Of a stretch of 64,000 nt of DNA, positions 8,587 to 17,503 are shown one piece after another (the first letter of the stretch is position 1; every line of letters starts with the position of its first letter). Below the pieces are notes generated by a model. It was not told the origin of the DNA and made no database searches. It worked only from the letters and a program-made list of their open reading frames with translations. Origin of the DNA: Phreatobacter sp. (lineage in GTDB: Bacteria; Pseudomonadota; Alphaproteobacteria; Rhizobiales; Phreatobacteraceae); contig NZ_JAEULY010000004.1 of assembly GCF_016793595.1 (NCBI RefSeq), positions 558,001-622,000 of the forward strand, given 5' to 3'. Made by a program: the position numbers and the translations under genes.

Positions 8587-8627
8587 TCCTCATTGAGCGC
8601 CCGGCATATGAGGATTATTGTCCTCAT
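8587..8627. promoter_or_regulatory. Triple TCCTCAT site before the HTH-DUF6456 operon
   Basis: TCCTCAT occurs at 8587-8593, in reverse as ATGAGGA at 8608-8614, and again at 8621-8627, all in the 60 bases before the ribosome binding site of the HTH gene. The first two are an inverted repeat centred 21 bp apart, about two helical turns. This looks like an operator, perhaps for autoregulation, but binding is inference. Confidence 0.5.
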
Positions 8628-8642
8628 TCAGGAGGTTCATCC

Positions 8643-9023
8643 ATGTTGCTGCGCCCGTTGCCGTCGCCGCCCGTACCCAGCCGCATGCCCTGCGCTCCCG
8701 CGCGCCCGGCAACCATCGACATCGCCATCGCGCTGGCCGCCTGGGACAGCGGCGTCGAACTGGCGGATATCGGCGGCGACCGCCGGGGCGAAGCCCAGGT
8801 CGCGGGCGCGCGCCAGCTGGCGATCTATCTTGCCCATGTCGCGCTCGGCCACGATCTCAGCCGCCTGTCGCTGGCCTTCGGGCGCGACCGCGCGACGATC
8901 CGCCACGCGCTGCGCCGTGTCGAGGACGACCGCGACGATCCCGATTTTGACCGGCGCGTCTCGCGGCTCGAGGCCATCCTCCTGCTGGTCCGCCCCGTGC
9001 TCGCGGGCGAGGTGCGCGCATGA
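8643..9023 (+). CDS. DnaA C-terminal-domain-like helix-turn-helix protein
   Basis: The 126-residue protein resembles the DNA-binding domain IV of DnaA: ARQLAIYLAHVALGHDLSRLSLAFGR corresponds to the helices that in DnaA lead into the signature region, and RDRATIRHALRRVED follows where DnaA has its H(S/A)TV-type recognition helix. It lacks the DnaA AAA+ domain, so it is a regulator rather than an initiator. AGGAGG lies 7 nt before ATG 8643. The stop overlaps the start of the DUF6456 gene by 4 bp (ATGA), so the two are translationally coupled. In several alphaproteobacteria these two parts occur together, sometimes in one protein, which supports a joint function. Confidence 0.82.
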   Translation: MLLRPLPSPPVPSRMPCAPARPATIDIAIALAAWDSGVELADIGGDRRGEAQVAGARQLAIYLAHVALGHDLSRLSLAFGRDRATIRHALRRVEDDRDDPDFDRRVSRLEAILLLVRPVLAGEVRA

Positions 9024-9607
9024 GCCGGAACGCGACCCGCGCCACGGCCGACGATGACAACGACCGCTTCCGCCGCGCCCATCAGGAGCGCGCGCGGATC
9101 GAGACCCCGGACGGCCCTGTCGAGATCGACCTCTCGGAAAGCCCGCTGCGCTGGCTCGCCAGCCGGCGCGATGCGGCGGGACGGCCATTCCTCTCGGCGG
9201 CGGAGGTGGATGCCGGCGAGCGGTTCCGCCGCGACTTCACGCAGGCGGGGCTTTCTCCGCGTCTCGGCGCCCAGTGGGCGGCGCCAGTGGCGCGCGGCGG
9301 CGCGGAAGCCTCGCTCGACTATTCCGACATCGTCGTTGCGGCCCGCCGGCGCCTCGCCCGCGCGAGCGATGCCGTCGGGCCGGACTTCGCCTCGCTGCTG
9401 CTCGACATCTGCGGCTTCCTGAAAGGGCTCGAACAGGCCGAGCGCGAGCGGCAATGGCCGGCGCGCACCGCCAAGATCGTGCTCAAGCTGGCGTTGGGGG
9501 CGCTCGCCCGGGCCTACGGCCTGGACGAAGCCGCGCAGGGGCCGGCGCAGTCGCGCGGCATCCGCGCCTGGAGCGCCGCGGCGACGGGAGACCCGCCGCC
9601 GCGGTGA
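9020..9607 (+). CDS. DUF6456 domain protein
   Basis: The 195-residue product has a conserved central and C-terminal region (ESPLRWLASRRDAAGRPFL, then a helical part with VGPDFASLLLDICGFLKGLE and a WPARTAKIVLKLALGALA stretch) that fits the DUF6456 family, found in Hyphomicrobiales next to or fused with an HTH domain. The molecular function is not known. It overlaps the upstream HTH gene by 4 bp and almost certainly works with it, possibly as the oligomerisation or effector half of a two-subunit transcription factor. Confidence 0.82.
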   Translation: MSRNATRATADDDNDRFRRAHQERARIETPDGPVEIDLSESPLRWLASRRDAAGRPFLSAAEVDAGERFRRDFTQAGLSPRLGAQWAAPVARGGAEASLDYSDIVVAARRRLARASDAVGPDFASLLLDICGFLKGLEQAERERQWPARTAKIVLKLALGALARAYGLDEAAQGPAQSRGIRAWSAAATGDPPPR

Positions 9608-9610
9608 AGG

Positions 9611-11002
9611 TCAGGCCGCGATGGCGTCGAGGATGCGCACCCAGGAGCGAATGCCCTTGTGGAAGCTGGTCAGGTCGTACTTCTCGTTGGGCGAGTGGAC
9701 GCGGTCGTCCTCGAGGCCGAAGCCGACCAGCAGCGAGTCGAGGCCGAGATCGTCCTTGAACGCGCCGACGATGGGAATGGAGCCGCCCGAGCCGATGGTC
9801 ACTGCCTTGCGGCCCCATTCGGCGGTGAGGGCTTCGCGCGCCTTGCCGAGCACCGGCATGTCCCACGGCAGGGCGATGGCGGGGCTGCCGCGCGAACCGA
9901 AGAACTCGGCTCGGCAGTCGACCGGCAGCTGGCAGCGGATATGGGCCCGGAACGCCTCGCGCACCCTGGCCGGGTCCTGCTTGCCGACAAGGCGGAAGGT
10001 CACCTTGGCCCAGGCTTCCGACGGAATGACGGTCTTGGAGCCCTCGCCGGTATAGCCGCCCCAGATGCCGTTGATGTCGCAGGTCGGGCGCGAGGAGATC
10101 ATCTCGATCAGCAGGCGACCCTTCTCGCCGATGGGCTGGGACAGGCCGATGGGGCCGAGATAGTCCTCGGGCGTGAGGTTCAGCGCCTTCCAGTCCGCGA
10201 AAATGTCCGGCGGCAGGTCCTCCACACCGTCGTAGAAGCCGGGAATGGCGATGCGGCCGTCCGCGCCGTGGATCGAGGCGATCGCCTTGGCCAGCATGTG
10301 GATCGGATTGGCGGCGGCGCCCCCGTACATGCCCGAGTGCAGGTCGCGATTGGCGGCGACGACCTTGAACTCCTCGACGGCGATGCCGCGCAGGGCGGTG
10401 GTGATGGCCGGCGTCTGCTTGTCCCACATGCCGGTGTCGCAGACGAGCGCGACATCGGCGGCCAGGTCCGCCTTGTTGGCCTTGACGAAGTCGAACAGGT
10501 GTTTCGACCCGCTCTCCTCCTCGCCCTCGATCAGCATGGTGATGCCGACAGGGAGCGAGCCGGTGACCGCCTTCCAGGCCCTGCAGGCCTCGACGAAGGT
10601 CATCACCTGCCCTTTGTCGTCGCAGGCCCCGCGCGCGACGATCCGCTTCGAACCATCCTCGGCCACGGCGAGGCGCGGCTCGAAGGGCGGCGTCTCCCAC
10701 AGATTGAGCGGATCGACCGGCTGGACATCGTAGTGACCGTAGAACAGCGCGTGCGGCCCCGCCCCGCCCGCGCTCTTCGCGACAACGGCCGGATGGCCGC
10801 CCGTGGCGCGCGCTTCCGCCGAGAAGCCGAGGCTCTCGAGGTCCTTCACCAGCCAGTCCGCCGCCTCCACGCAGTGCTTTGCATAGGCGCTATCGGTCGA
10901 GACCGAGGGAATGCGCAGCAGCGCGAACAGGCGTTCGAGGCTCTGGTCGAGGGTGCTGTCGACAGCGGCGAGCACCTGCTCGACGGGACGCGGTGAGGTC
11001 AT
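9611..11002 (-). CDS. M20 family metallopeptidase (dipeptidase-like)
   Basis: The 463-residue enzyme belongs to the di-zinc M20 peptidases that release amino acids from dipeptides or short peptides in the cytoplasm. Expected metal and catalytic residues are present: His90 and Asp92 in YGHYD, Asp128 in GACDDKG, the glutamates at 161-163 in EGEEESGS, and a late His in HSPNEKYD. GSGGSIPIV near the C-terminus is also typical of the ArgE/CPG2-like dipeptidase branch. The ATG at 11002 gives the usual family length. It is convergent with the DUF6456 gene with only a few bases between. Confidence 0.92.
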   Translation of the reverse strand: MTSPRPVEQVLAAVDSTLDQSLERLFALLRIPSVSTDSAYAKHCVEAADWLVKDLESLGFSAEARATGGHPAVVAKSAGGAGPHALFYGHYDVQPVDPLNLWETPPFEPRLAVAEDGSKRIVARGACDDKGQVMTFVEACRAWKAVTGSLPVGITMLIEGEEESGSKHLFDFVKANKADLAADVALVCDTGMWDKQTPAITTALRGIAVEEFKVVAANRDLHSGMYGGAAANPIHMLAKAIASIHGADGRIAIPGFYDGVEDLPPDIFADWKALNLTPEDYLGPIGLSQPIGEKGRLLIEMISSRPTCDINGIWGGYTGEGSKTVIPSEAWAKVTFRLVGKQDPARVREAFRAHIRCQLPVDCRAEFFGSRGSPAIALPWDMPVLGKAREALTAEWGRKAVTIGSGGSIPIVGAFKDDLGLDSLLVGFGLEDDRVHSPNEKYDLTSFHKGIRSWVRILDAIAA

Positions 11003-11074
11003 GGCTGCTGATCCGATTGCTGGAGCGCTGGACGCTAGCAATCCTTCCGCTCTTTGCAACCGCGCGGGCGCCGG

Positions 11075-11536
11075 TCAGCCGCCCGGCACTGGCACATCGA
11101 CCGGTTCCGCGGCCCTGGCGCGGCCGAGACGACGCACGCGCTGCATCAGCGCGCCAACGCGGCGATAGATCAGCCGGGGGCCGGAATCGGCCGCCATCAC
11201 GGCCGCGAAACCCGCCGATGTCGCGGCGCGCGCGCCGGCACGCGACATGCTGGACAGGAGCAGCAGGCAGGGAATGCCGGCCTTGACCGCCTCGGCAGGC
11301 GGCTTGACCGCCGCCTCCGCCTCACCGGCGAGATCGGGCGGCAGATGCCTGTCCGCGAGGACGATCACATCGACCTTGTTGTCGGAGATATGCACGGACA
11401 GTTCGGCGATGCTGGTGACGCCGAAGACATGCGGCAGCCCGAGACGCTTCAGGCCGGCAGCGGCCTCCTCGGCTTCAGCACCATCCAGACGCAGGACGAC
11501 CACCCGCGCCGTCTGTATCTGCTTCACGCCCGCCAT
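11075..11536 (-). CDS. Degenerate response-regulator receiver-like protein
   Basis: The 153-residue protein shows the alternating hydrophobic strands of a CheY-like fold: RVVVLRL, VDVIVLAD, IPCLLLLSS and a FAAVMAAD strand, with helices between. Asp62 falls at the end of the third strand where the phospho-acceptor would be and Ser lies at the fourth strand, but the acidic pair after strand 1 and the conserved lysine after strand 5 are not evident. It may act without phosphorylation. There is no DNA-binding domain. The assignment rests on pattern only; a generic Rossmann-like protein is possible. Confidence 0.6.
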   Translation of the reverse strand: MAGVKQIQTARVVVLRLDGAEAEEAAAGLKRLGLPHVFGVTSIAELSVHISDNKVDVIVLADRHLPPDLAGEAEAAVKPPAEAVKAGIPCLLLLSSMSRAGARAATSAGFAAVMAADSGPRLIYRRVGALMQRVRRLGRARAAEPVDVPVPGG

Positions 11537-11707
11537 GCTTCATTCCCGATGCCTGCGGGACCGCACGATGCAGCATTCACCGAACGGATACAATATACCC
11601 AGTTACCAGTGAACAACTGCAGGTCCCGGGGGTGGCTCAATACCTGCCGGGCGTTTCGGAGCCTCTACGATTTTCCCTTCAATTGAACGGATTTGGCGCT
11701 TTTTTCA

Positions 11708-13231
11708 TCACCGCCTGGTAAAGCCGCCAAGCACGCCACGCATGATGGCCCTGCCGATCTGGGTGCCGACCGAACGGGCGAGCGAGCTGCTCGCATTGCG
11801 GATAATCACCTCGGTCGTCGACAGCGGCGGCCGCCCACGGCCCTTGCCGCCCGGCGCGGGTCCGCCGCCGCCGAGGATCGAGCCGAGCAGGCCGCCGAGC
11901 CCGCCGCTATCGGCCTGCTGGCTCTGCTGTTCCGCCTGAACCTTCTCCTGCGCGCGCTTCTGGAGGATCTCGTAGGCCGATTCCGAATCGACCACCTCGT
12001 CGTATTTGCCCTTGAACGGGCTCTTCGCGAGGATCTGCCGCCGCTCCTGCTCGCTCACCGGGCCGATCCGCGCGAAGGGCGGACAGACCAGCGTCCGTTG
12101 CACGATGGAGGGCACGCCGTTGCCCTCGAGGGTGGAGACCAGCGCCTCGCCCTTGCCGAGCTGGGTGATGACCTCCTCGGTGTTGAGGCCAGGATTCTGG
12201 CGGAAGGTGGTGGCGGCCGCCTTGACCGCCCGCTGGTCGCGCGGGGTGAAGGCGCGCAGCGCGTGCTGCACGCGGTTGCCGAGCTGGGCAAGCACGGTTT
12301 CCGGCACGTCCAGCGGGTTCTGCGTGACGAAATAGACGCCGACGCCCTTGGAGCGGATGAGGCGGACCACCTGCTCGATCTTCTCGACCAGCGCCTTCGG
12401 CGCATCCTTGAACAGGAGGTGCGCCTCGTCGAAGAAGAAGACCAGCTTCGGCTTGTCGACATCGCCGACCTCGGGCAGCTCCTCGAACAGTTCGGAGAGG
12501 AGCCAGAGCAGGAAGGTCGCGTAGAGCTGCGGGCTCGCCATCAGCTTGTCGGCGGCGAGAAGGTTGATGGTGCCGCGCCCCTCCCGGTCGGTCTTCATCA
12601 GGTCCTTCAGTTCGAGCGCGGGCTCGCCGAAGAACATGGAGCCGCCCTGATTCTCCAGCGTCAGGAGCTGGCGCTGGATGGCGCCGACCGAGGCCGGCGA
12701 GACATTGCCATAGGCCGCGCGCAGTTCGTTCTGGAGTTCCTTGTTCGAGCCGAGCTCCTGCAGCATGGCGCGCAGGTCCTTCAGGTCGAGCAGCGCCAGG
12801 CCGTTCTTGTCGGCATAGTGGAACAGGATGCTGATGACGCCTTCCTGGGTCTCGTTGAGATCCATCAGGCGCGACAGCAGCAGCGGTCCCATCTCGGCGA
12901 CGGTCGCGCGGATCGGGTGGCCCTGCTCGCCGAACAGGTCCCAGAACACCACCGGAAACTGGTCGGGCGCCCATTTCAGGTCGACCTGCTTGGCGCGTTC
13001 GAGAATGAAGGGCTTTTCCTCGCCCATGGCGGCGACACCGGAGAGGTCACCCTTGATGTCGGCGGCGAAGACCGGCACGCCGGCATTCGAGAAGCCTTCG
13101 GCGAGGACCTGCAGCGACACGGTCTTGCCGGTGCCGGTGGCGCCGGTGATCAGGCCGTGGCGGTTGCCGAATTTCAGCGCCAGCCATTCCTGCTTGGTGC
13201 TCTTGCCGATGAGAATGTCGCCGTCGGCCAT
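11708..13231 (-). CDS. HerA-like / DUF853 family ATPase
   Basis: The 507-residue protein is a P-loop ATPase of the HerA/FtsK superfamily (DUF853). The Walker A GATGTGKT lies at residues 30-37, the Walker B with VFFFDEAHLLF is near residue 270, and an arginine-finger-type segment NRVQHALRAFTPRDQRAVK follows. In archaea HerA works with NurA in end resection, but no nuclease partner is adjacent and the bacterial family is poorly characterised. The C-terminal region before residue 507 is Gly/Pro-rich and then helical. The ATG at 13231 is preferred to an upstream in-frame start because the family normally begins near MADGDILIGKS. Confidence 0.9.
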   Translation of the reverse strand: MADGDILIGKSTKQEWLALKFGNRHGLITGATGTGKTVSLQVLAEGFSNAGVPVFAADIKGDLSGVAAMGEEKPFILERAKQVDLKWAPDQFPVVFWDLFGEQGHPIRATVAEMGPLLLSRLMDLNETQEGVISILFHYADKNGLALLDLKDLRAMLQELGSNKELQNELRAAYGNVSPASVGAIQRQLLTLENQGGSMFFGEPALELKDLMKTDREGRGTINLLAADKLMASPQLYATFLLWLLSELFEELPEVGDVDKPKLVFFFDEAHLLFKDAPKALVEKIEQVVRLIRSKGVGVYFVTQNPLDVPETVLAQLGNRVQHALRAFTPRDQRAVKAAATTFRQNPGLNTEEVITQLGKGEALVSTLEGNGVPSIVQRTLVCPPFARIGPVSEQERRQILAKSPFKGKYDEVVDSESAYEILQKRAQEKVQAEQQSQQADSGGLGGLLGSILGGGGPAPGGKGRGRPPLSTTEVIIRNASSSLARSVGTQIGRAIMRGVLGGFTRR

Positions 13232-13377
13232 GGTCCGTCCCTGCGCTGATCTGCTGCGGTGCAAGGTTGTAGCAACCCGGCGCGCCGCCGCAAAGCCGAG
13301 CAGGCAGTTGACGCCGATCAAGGCGGCGGGCCGGCCGCACCGGCAGTCTCCCGCGCGACAATTCGAGGAGACCGCCC

Positions 13378-13503
13378 ATGACCGCCGACCTCTATCTAGC
13401 CCTCGTCCTGTTCGTCTTCGTCGCCTTCGGCTCGGTGCTGGCCTGGGTCGACTTCTCCGGGCGCCACCTGCGCCCGAAGCCCGGCTTGCCGAAGAAGGAC
13501 TGA
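13378..13503 (+). CDS. Small single-pass membrane protein (41 aa)
   Basis: The frame encodes 41 residues: a short N-terminus, one hydrophobic helix (LYLALVLFVFVAFGSVLAW) and a basic tail ending in LPKKD. GAGGAG lies 7 nt before the ATG at 13378, and the stop is at 13501-13503, 13 bases before the convergent amidase gene ends. The combination of a good ribosome binding site and a clean membrane helix with positive-inside tail supports a real gene. The tail is predicted to be cytoplasmic. No family was recognised. Confidence 0.65.
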   Translation: MTADLYLALVLFVFVAFGSVLAWVDFSGRHLRPKPGLPKKD

Positions 13504-13516
13504 ACCGTCGCGGGCG

Positions 13517-14941
13517 CTAGTCGCGCGCCCACAATTCCTTCACGACGATGCCCGCCTTCTTCTCGATGGCGACGGCGGCGTCGAGACAGACGTCCTCGCG
13601 ATAGCGCGAGGCAACGATCTGCACGCCCACCGGATTGCCCTTGACCAGCCCGACCGGCACGACCGCCGCGGGCAGGCCGAGCAGGTTCATGACCGACATG
13701 AAGCGCAGGTCGTTCCAGAACAGCTCCTTCACGCGCGCATCGCCCTTCAGGTCCTCGTTGGTCGGCGGCGTCGGATTGACCGACAGCGGCGTCAGCAGCA
13801 CCGGATAGTCCTCCAGGAAGGCCAGCCAGTTGCGCAGCACGCGCGAGCGCTGGGCGATGGCCTTCATGTAGGCCTCGCCGTCGAGCATGGTCGCCGTCTT
13901 CAGGAAGCCTTCCATCGTCTGGACGAAATCCTTGCCGCCGGTCTGGCGCATGACCTTTTCCTGCAACACGTGCAGCTCGGTCATGATCAGGTCGCACCAG
14001 AGCTTCCAGGTGCCGTCGAGGTCCGGCACCTCGACCTCACGCACGTCGTAGCCGGCGTCGGCCAGGTGGTCGGCCGCCTTGCGGACCAGTGAAATGACCT
14101 GCCGGTCGGCCTGCATGTCCTTCGGGATCTTGGCGACCGCGACCTTGATCGGCCCCTTCAGCTTCGGGCCCTTGAGGGGTGCCGGCACCCACCAGGGGTC
14201 GCGCATGTCGCGCTGGGCCATGACCTCCATGCCCAGCCGCACGTCGGCGACGGAGCGCGCCAGCGGCCCCTGCGAGGACATGAACTGCGCCATCAGGCCA
14301 CGCTCCTCGCCCTTCAGCATGGACGGGTTGAAGGCGGGGATGCGCCCCAGCGTCGGCTTGATGGTGGCGACGCCGTTGCAATAGGCCGGCCAGCGGAGCG
14401 AGCCGCCGATGTCGTTGCCGTGAGCGATGCAGCCGATGCCGGCCGCGACCGCCGAGCCCGCGCCGCCGGACGAACCGCCGCAGGTGATCTTGTCGTCCCA
14501 GGGGTTCAGCGTCAGCCCGTGCAGCGGGTTGTCGGTGAAGGCGCGCATCGAGAATTCGGGCGTGTTGGTGAGGCCCACGATCACCGCGCCGGCCTTCTTC
14601 AGGTTCGCGGTCACCGGCGAATCGCCCGGCGCGATATTGTCCTTGAAGGCGACGACGCCGTTGGAATTGGCCTGCCCCTCGACGTCGAGATTGATCTTGA
14701 TCGTCACCGGCACGCCGTGCAGCGGCCCGACGTCCTGGCCCTTGGCCAGCGCCTTGTCGGCGGCTCTCGCGGCCTTGATGGCGTCCTTCGACAGGTCGAC
14801 CACGACGGCATTGAGCTTCGGATTGACCGCCTTCATCCGGTCGATATGGGCCTTGGTCACTTCCTCGGACGAGATCTTGCGACTGCGGATCGCCTTCGCC
14901 GTCTCGATTGCGGACCACTGCCAGATCGGTGCTTTTGCCAC
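13517..14941 (-). CDS. Amidase, amidase-signature family
   Basis: The 474-residue enzyme hydrolyses a carboxamide bond; the substrate is not evident. The amidase-signature triad is complete: Lys82 in PVTIKINLD, Ser157 in GGSSGG and Ser181 in NDIGGSLRWPA, with the 24-residue spacing between the serines typical of the family. It lacks partner genes for a GatCAB complex, so a stand-alone hydrolase is likely. The start is taken as GTG at 14941 because AGGGGA lies 7 nt before it; upstream in-frame codons have no ribosome binding site. Confidence 0.9.
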   Translation of the reverse strand: MAKAPIWQWSAIETAKAIRSRKISSEEVTKAHIDRMKAVNPKLNAVVVDLSKDAIKAARAADKALAKGQDVGPLHGVPVTIKINLDVEGQANSNGVVAFKDNIAPGDSPVTANLKKAGAVIVGLTNTPEFSMRAFTDNPLHGLTLNPWDDKITCGGSSGGAGSAVAAGIGCIAHGNDIGGSLRWPAYCNGVATIKPTLGRIPAFNPSMLKGEERGLMAQFMSSQGPLARSVADVRLGMEVMAQRDMRDPWWVPAPLKGPKLKGPIKVAVAKIPKDMQADRQVISLVRKAADHLADAGYDVREVEVPDLDGTWKLWCDLIMTELHVLQEKVMRQTGGKDFVQTMEGFLKTATMLDGEAYMKAIAQRSRVLRNWLAFLEDYPVLLTPLSVNPTPPTNEDLKGDARVKELFWNDLRFMSVMNLLGLPAAVVPVGLVKGNPVGVQIVASRYREDVCLDAAVAIEKKAGIVVKELWARD

Positions 14942-15077
14942 TGTGCATTCCCCTGCTGCTAGACGGCAGGAGTGAACAGCGAAGGCGGTGCGCCGGGAAG
15001 GGCGAAACTGCGGTTCAGCTATGAGCGGCGGCAACATTGGCCCGACCGCCGCCAAGAATGGCCCGCCAGCGCCCCGC

Positions 15078-16061
15078 TCAGAGGCCCAGAACGCCCGCGA
15101 TTTCCTCGACGGCCACCATCGGCGCCACCCGGCCGGCCGCGACCTCCGCCTCCAGCGCCGGCAGCCGCGCTTTCAGCTGCGGATCGCGCTTCAGCCGCGC
15201 GGCGACCCGCTCCTGCAGCATGGTCCACATCCATTTGACGCCCTGCGCGCGACGCTTGGCGGCGAAATCGCCCGACGCTTCCGTCTTCGCCCGGAAAGCG
15301 CCGATCTGCTCCCACAGTCGATCCAATCCATCATTGGCGAGACCGGAGATCATCAGCACGGGCGGCGACCAGACCTGAGACTTCGGCGCCATGATGTGGA
15401 GCGCGGCGCGATATTCGGCCGCAGCCGCCTTGGCGCGCAGCGCGCCGTCGCCGTCCGCCTTGTTGACCGCGATGATGTCGGCGAGTTCGAGAATGCCCTT
15501 CTTGATGCCCTGCAGCTCGTCGCCGGCGCCGGGCAGCATCAGCACGAGGAACAGATCGGTCATGTCGGCCACCGCCGTCTCCGACTGGCCGACGCCGACC
15601 GTCTCGACGAGGATCACGTCGAAGCCGGCCGCCTCGCAGAGCAGCATGGTCTCGCGCGTTTTCGCCGCCACGCCGCCGAGCGTGCCGGACGAGGGCGACG
15701 GACGGACATAGGCGCGGTCGTCGTTGACGAGGCGGGCCATGCGCGTCTTGTCGCCGAGGATCGAGCCGCCGGTGCGCGAGGACGAGGGGTCGACCGCCAG
15801 CACCGCGACCCTGTGGCCGGCCGCCGTCAGGTTCGAGCCGAACGTGTCGATGGTCGTCGACTTGCCCGCGCCGGGAACCCCGGTAATGCCGATGCGGATG
15901 GCCCTGCCCGTCTCGGGCAGCAGTTTCTGCACGAGCGCGCGCGCCACCGCCTGATGCTCGGGCTTGGTGGATTCGACCAGCGTGATCGCCCGCGCCAGCA
16001 CGGAACGGTCGCCGGCGCGGATCGCCTCGGCCAGCCTGTCGGGATCGGGAGGGGAGCGCAT
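15078..16061 (-). CDS. meaB: Methylmalonyl-CoA mutase-associated GTPase MeaB
   Basis: This 327-residue G3E-type GTPase (ArgK/MeaB) guards loading and repair of the adenosylcobalamin cofactor of methylmalonyl-CoA mutase. Walker A is GVPGAGKST at residues 61-69; VETVGVGQSE is the switch/Walker B region and NKAD the guanine-specificity motif. The C-terminal dimerisation arm is present (RDPQLKARLPALEAEV). The two mutase subunit genes lie about 5 kb away at 21339-25482 on the same strand, which supports the role, although they are not in one operon. Confidence 0.95.
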   Translation of the reverse strand: MRSPPDPDRLAEAIRAGDRSVLARAITLVESTKPEHQAVARALVQKLLPETGRAIRIGITGVPGAGKSTTIDTFGSNLTAAGHRVAVLAVDPSSSRTGGSILGDKTRMARLVNDDRAYVRPSPSSGTLGGVAAKTRETMLLCEAAGFDVILVETVGVGQSETAVADMTDLFLVLMLPGAGDELQGIKKGILELADIIAVNKADGDGALRAKAAAAEYRAALHIMAPKSQVWSPPVLMISGLANDGLDRLWEQIGAFRAKTEASGDFAAKRRAQGVKWMWTMLQERVAARLKRDPQLKARLPALEAEVAAGRVAPMVAVEEIAGVLGL

Positions 16062-16270
16062 GCCAGCGTGGTATCAAAGCCACAGCCGCGAGGCGAGCGA
16101 TTCGGCGAACGCGCCGGCCCACGCGCCAGCCGCCTTGCCGCCCCATTCTGGCCATGGCGCGACTTTACGCGGCAGGGACGGTCCGGCGGATATCGGCGCG
16201 GCCGTTCATCTTTCGGTAACCCGCGCCGGGCCTTTTCGCCGGGCGTTCCCAAATTCGCCCGTCGAGACCC

Positions 16271-17503
16271 ATGTTCCAGCCGTCGACCCTCACCGTCGCC
16301 GTCTTCCCCCGTTCCGTTCGCCTGCTGGCGACGGGCGCGATGGCGCTTGCGCTCGGCGGCTGCCTCGGACCGAGCCTGTCGGGGATTACCGGCTCCGTCG
16401 CCTCGCTGGGCGCGTCATCCGGCGCGCCGCAGGTGGTCAACGTCTATGTCGCCTCGACCCGGCCGGCCTTCCAGGGCGACCGGCTCGGCGCGCCCTCGGC
16501 GGAGCGCGGGCGCTTCTACCGGCAGGTCGTGTCCATGCCGCCCGGCCGCGCCGCCGGCACGATCCCGCGCCCGCAGATCGGCGGCGAGAACCCGCGCCGC
16601 CATGCCGTGCTGACCGGCCGGACGGCGCTGCCGCAGGCGGCCTTCCGCGAGCAGGTCGCCGAGGCCGTCGCCTCGCAGCCGGCCGACCGGCGCGACGTGC
16701 TGGTCTATGTCCACGGATTCAACACCGACTATGACGAGGCGGCCTTCCGCCTCGTGCAGGTCGCCGCCGATGCCGGTTTCCGCGGCACCCACGTCCTGTT
16801 CACCTGGCCGAGCTACCGGCGCGTGCTCGCCTATTCCGGCGACCGCGAAGTCGCCACCGCCTCGCGCGACGCGCTGGAGAAGCTGCTGACCGATCTCGGC
16901 CGGACGCCGGGCGTCGGCCGCATCCACGTCATCGCCCATTCCATGGGCGCGTTCCTGACCATGGAGGGTCTCCGGCAGGCCGCCATCGCCGGTCGGGGCG
17001 AACTCGACGGCCGCCTCGGCGAGGTGATCCTCGCCGCGCCCGATCTCGACGTCGAAGTGTTCCGCCAGCAGGTGGCGCGCGTCTCGCGCCCCTCGCGCAT
17101 CTCGCTGTTCGTGCAGGCCGACGACCGGGCGCTCGCGGCCTCCTCGACCGTCGCCTGGGACCGCCAGCGGCTCGGCTCGCTCGACGTGCGCAACGCCCAG
17201 CACCGCGAGATCATCTCGACGCTCGGCGTGCGCGTCTTCACCATGCAGTCGGGTGGCTGGACCGACCTCGTGCGTCACGGCACCTTCGCCGAGGCGCCCG
17301 AGATCGTCCGGCTGATCGGCGGCAAGATCGGCCAGCCGCCGGTGATCGAGGATTCCCTGCCCGGCGCGCCGGCGGAAGCCCCTGCCCTACCCGCCGAACT
17401 GCGTCCGCCCCACGAGCAATCGCCCATGGCCGGCCAGCCGGAAAGCGCGCGGGCGGTGACGTCAGAGGCGCTGCCGCAGCCGGCGGCAGCCGCCTCCGAG
17501 TGA
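16271..17503 (+). CDS. Alpha/beta-hydrolase lipoprotein (DUF900 / COG4782 type)
   Basis: The 410-residue protein begins with a lipoprotein signal peptide: a hydrophobic stretch ends in the lipobox LALGGC with the lipidated Cys near residue 31. The body matches DUF900-type hydrolases: VLVYVHGFNTDYDEA is the oxyanion-loop region, HVIAHSMGA carries the nucleophile Ser, and APDLDVEVF precedes the acidic residue. It is likely an esterase or peptidase anchored to the envelope; the substrate is unknown. The last 60 residues are Pro/Ala-rich. It abuts the convergent tctA gene with no bases between the two stop codons. Confidence 0.88.
   Translation: MFQPSTLTVAVFPRSVRLLATGAMALALGGCLGPSLSGITGSVASLGASSGAPQVVNVYVASTRPAFQGDRLGAPSAERGRFYRQVVSMPPGRAAGTIPRPQIGGENPRRHAVLTGRTALPQAAFREQVAEAVASQPADRRDVLVYVHGFNTDYDEAAFRLVQVAADAGFRGTHVLFTWPSYRRVLAYSGDREVATASRDALEKLLTDLGRTPGVGRIHVIAHSMGAFLTMEGLRQAAIAGRGELDGRLGEVILAAPDLDVEVFRQQVARVSRPSRISLFVQADDRALAASSTVAWDRQRLGSLDVRNAQHREIISTLGVRVFTMQSGGWTDLVRHGTFAEAPEIVRLIGGKIGQPPVIEDSLPGAPAEAPALPAELRPPHEQSPMAGQPESARAVTSEALPQPAAAASE

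Noticed and set aside
313-15055. Many long open frames on the opposite strand or in other frames of clear genes
   Set aside because: In DNA this rich in GC, stop codons are rare in every frame. These frames give Arg/Gly/Ala-rich translations with no domain, no ribosome binding site, and lie over genes with full catalytic motifs.
16154-16219. Short ATG frame between meaB and the lipoprotein gene
   Set aside because: It is only 21 codons long, without a ribosome binding site, and ends before any gene.
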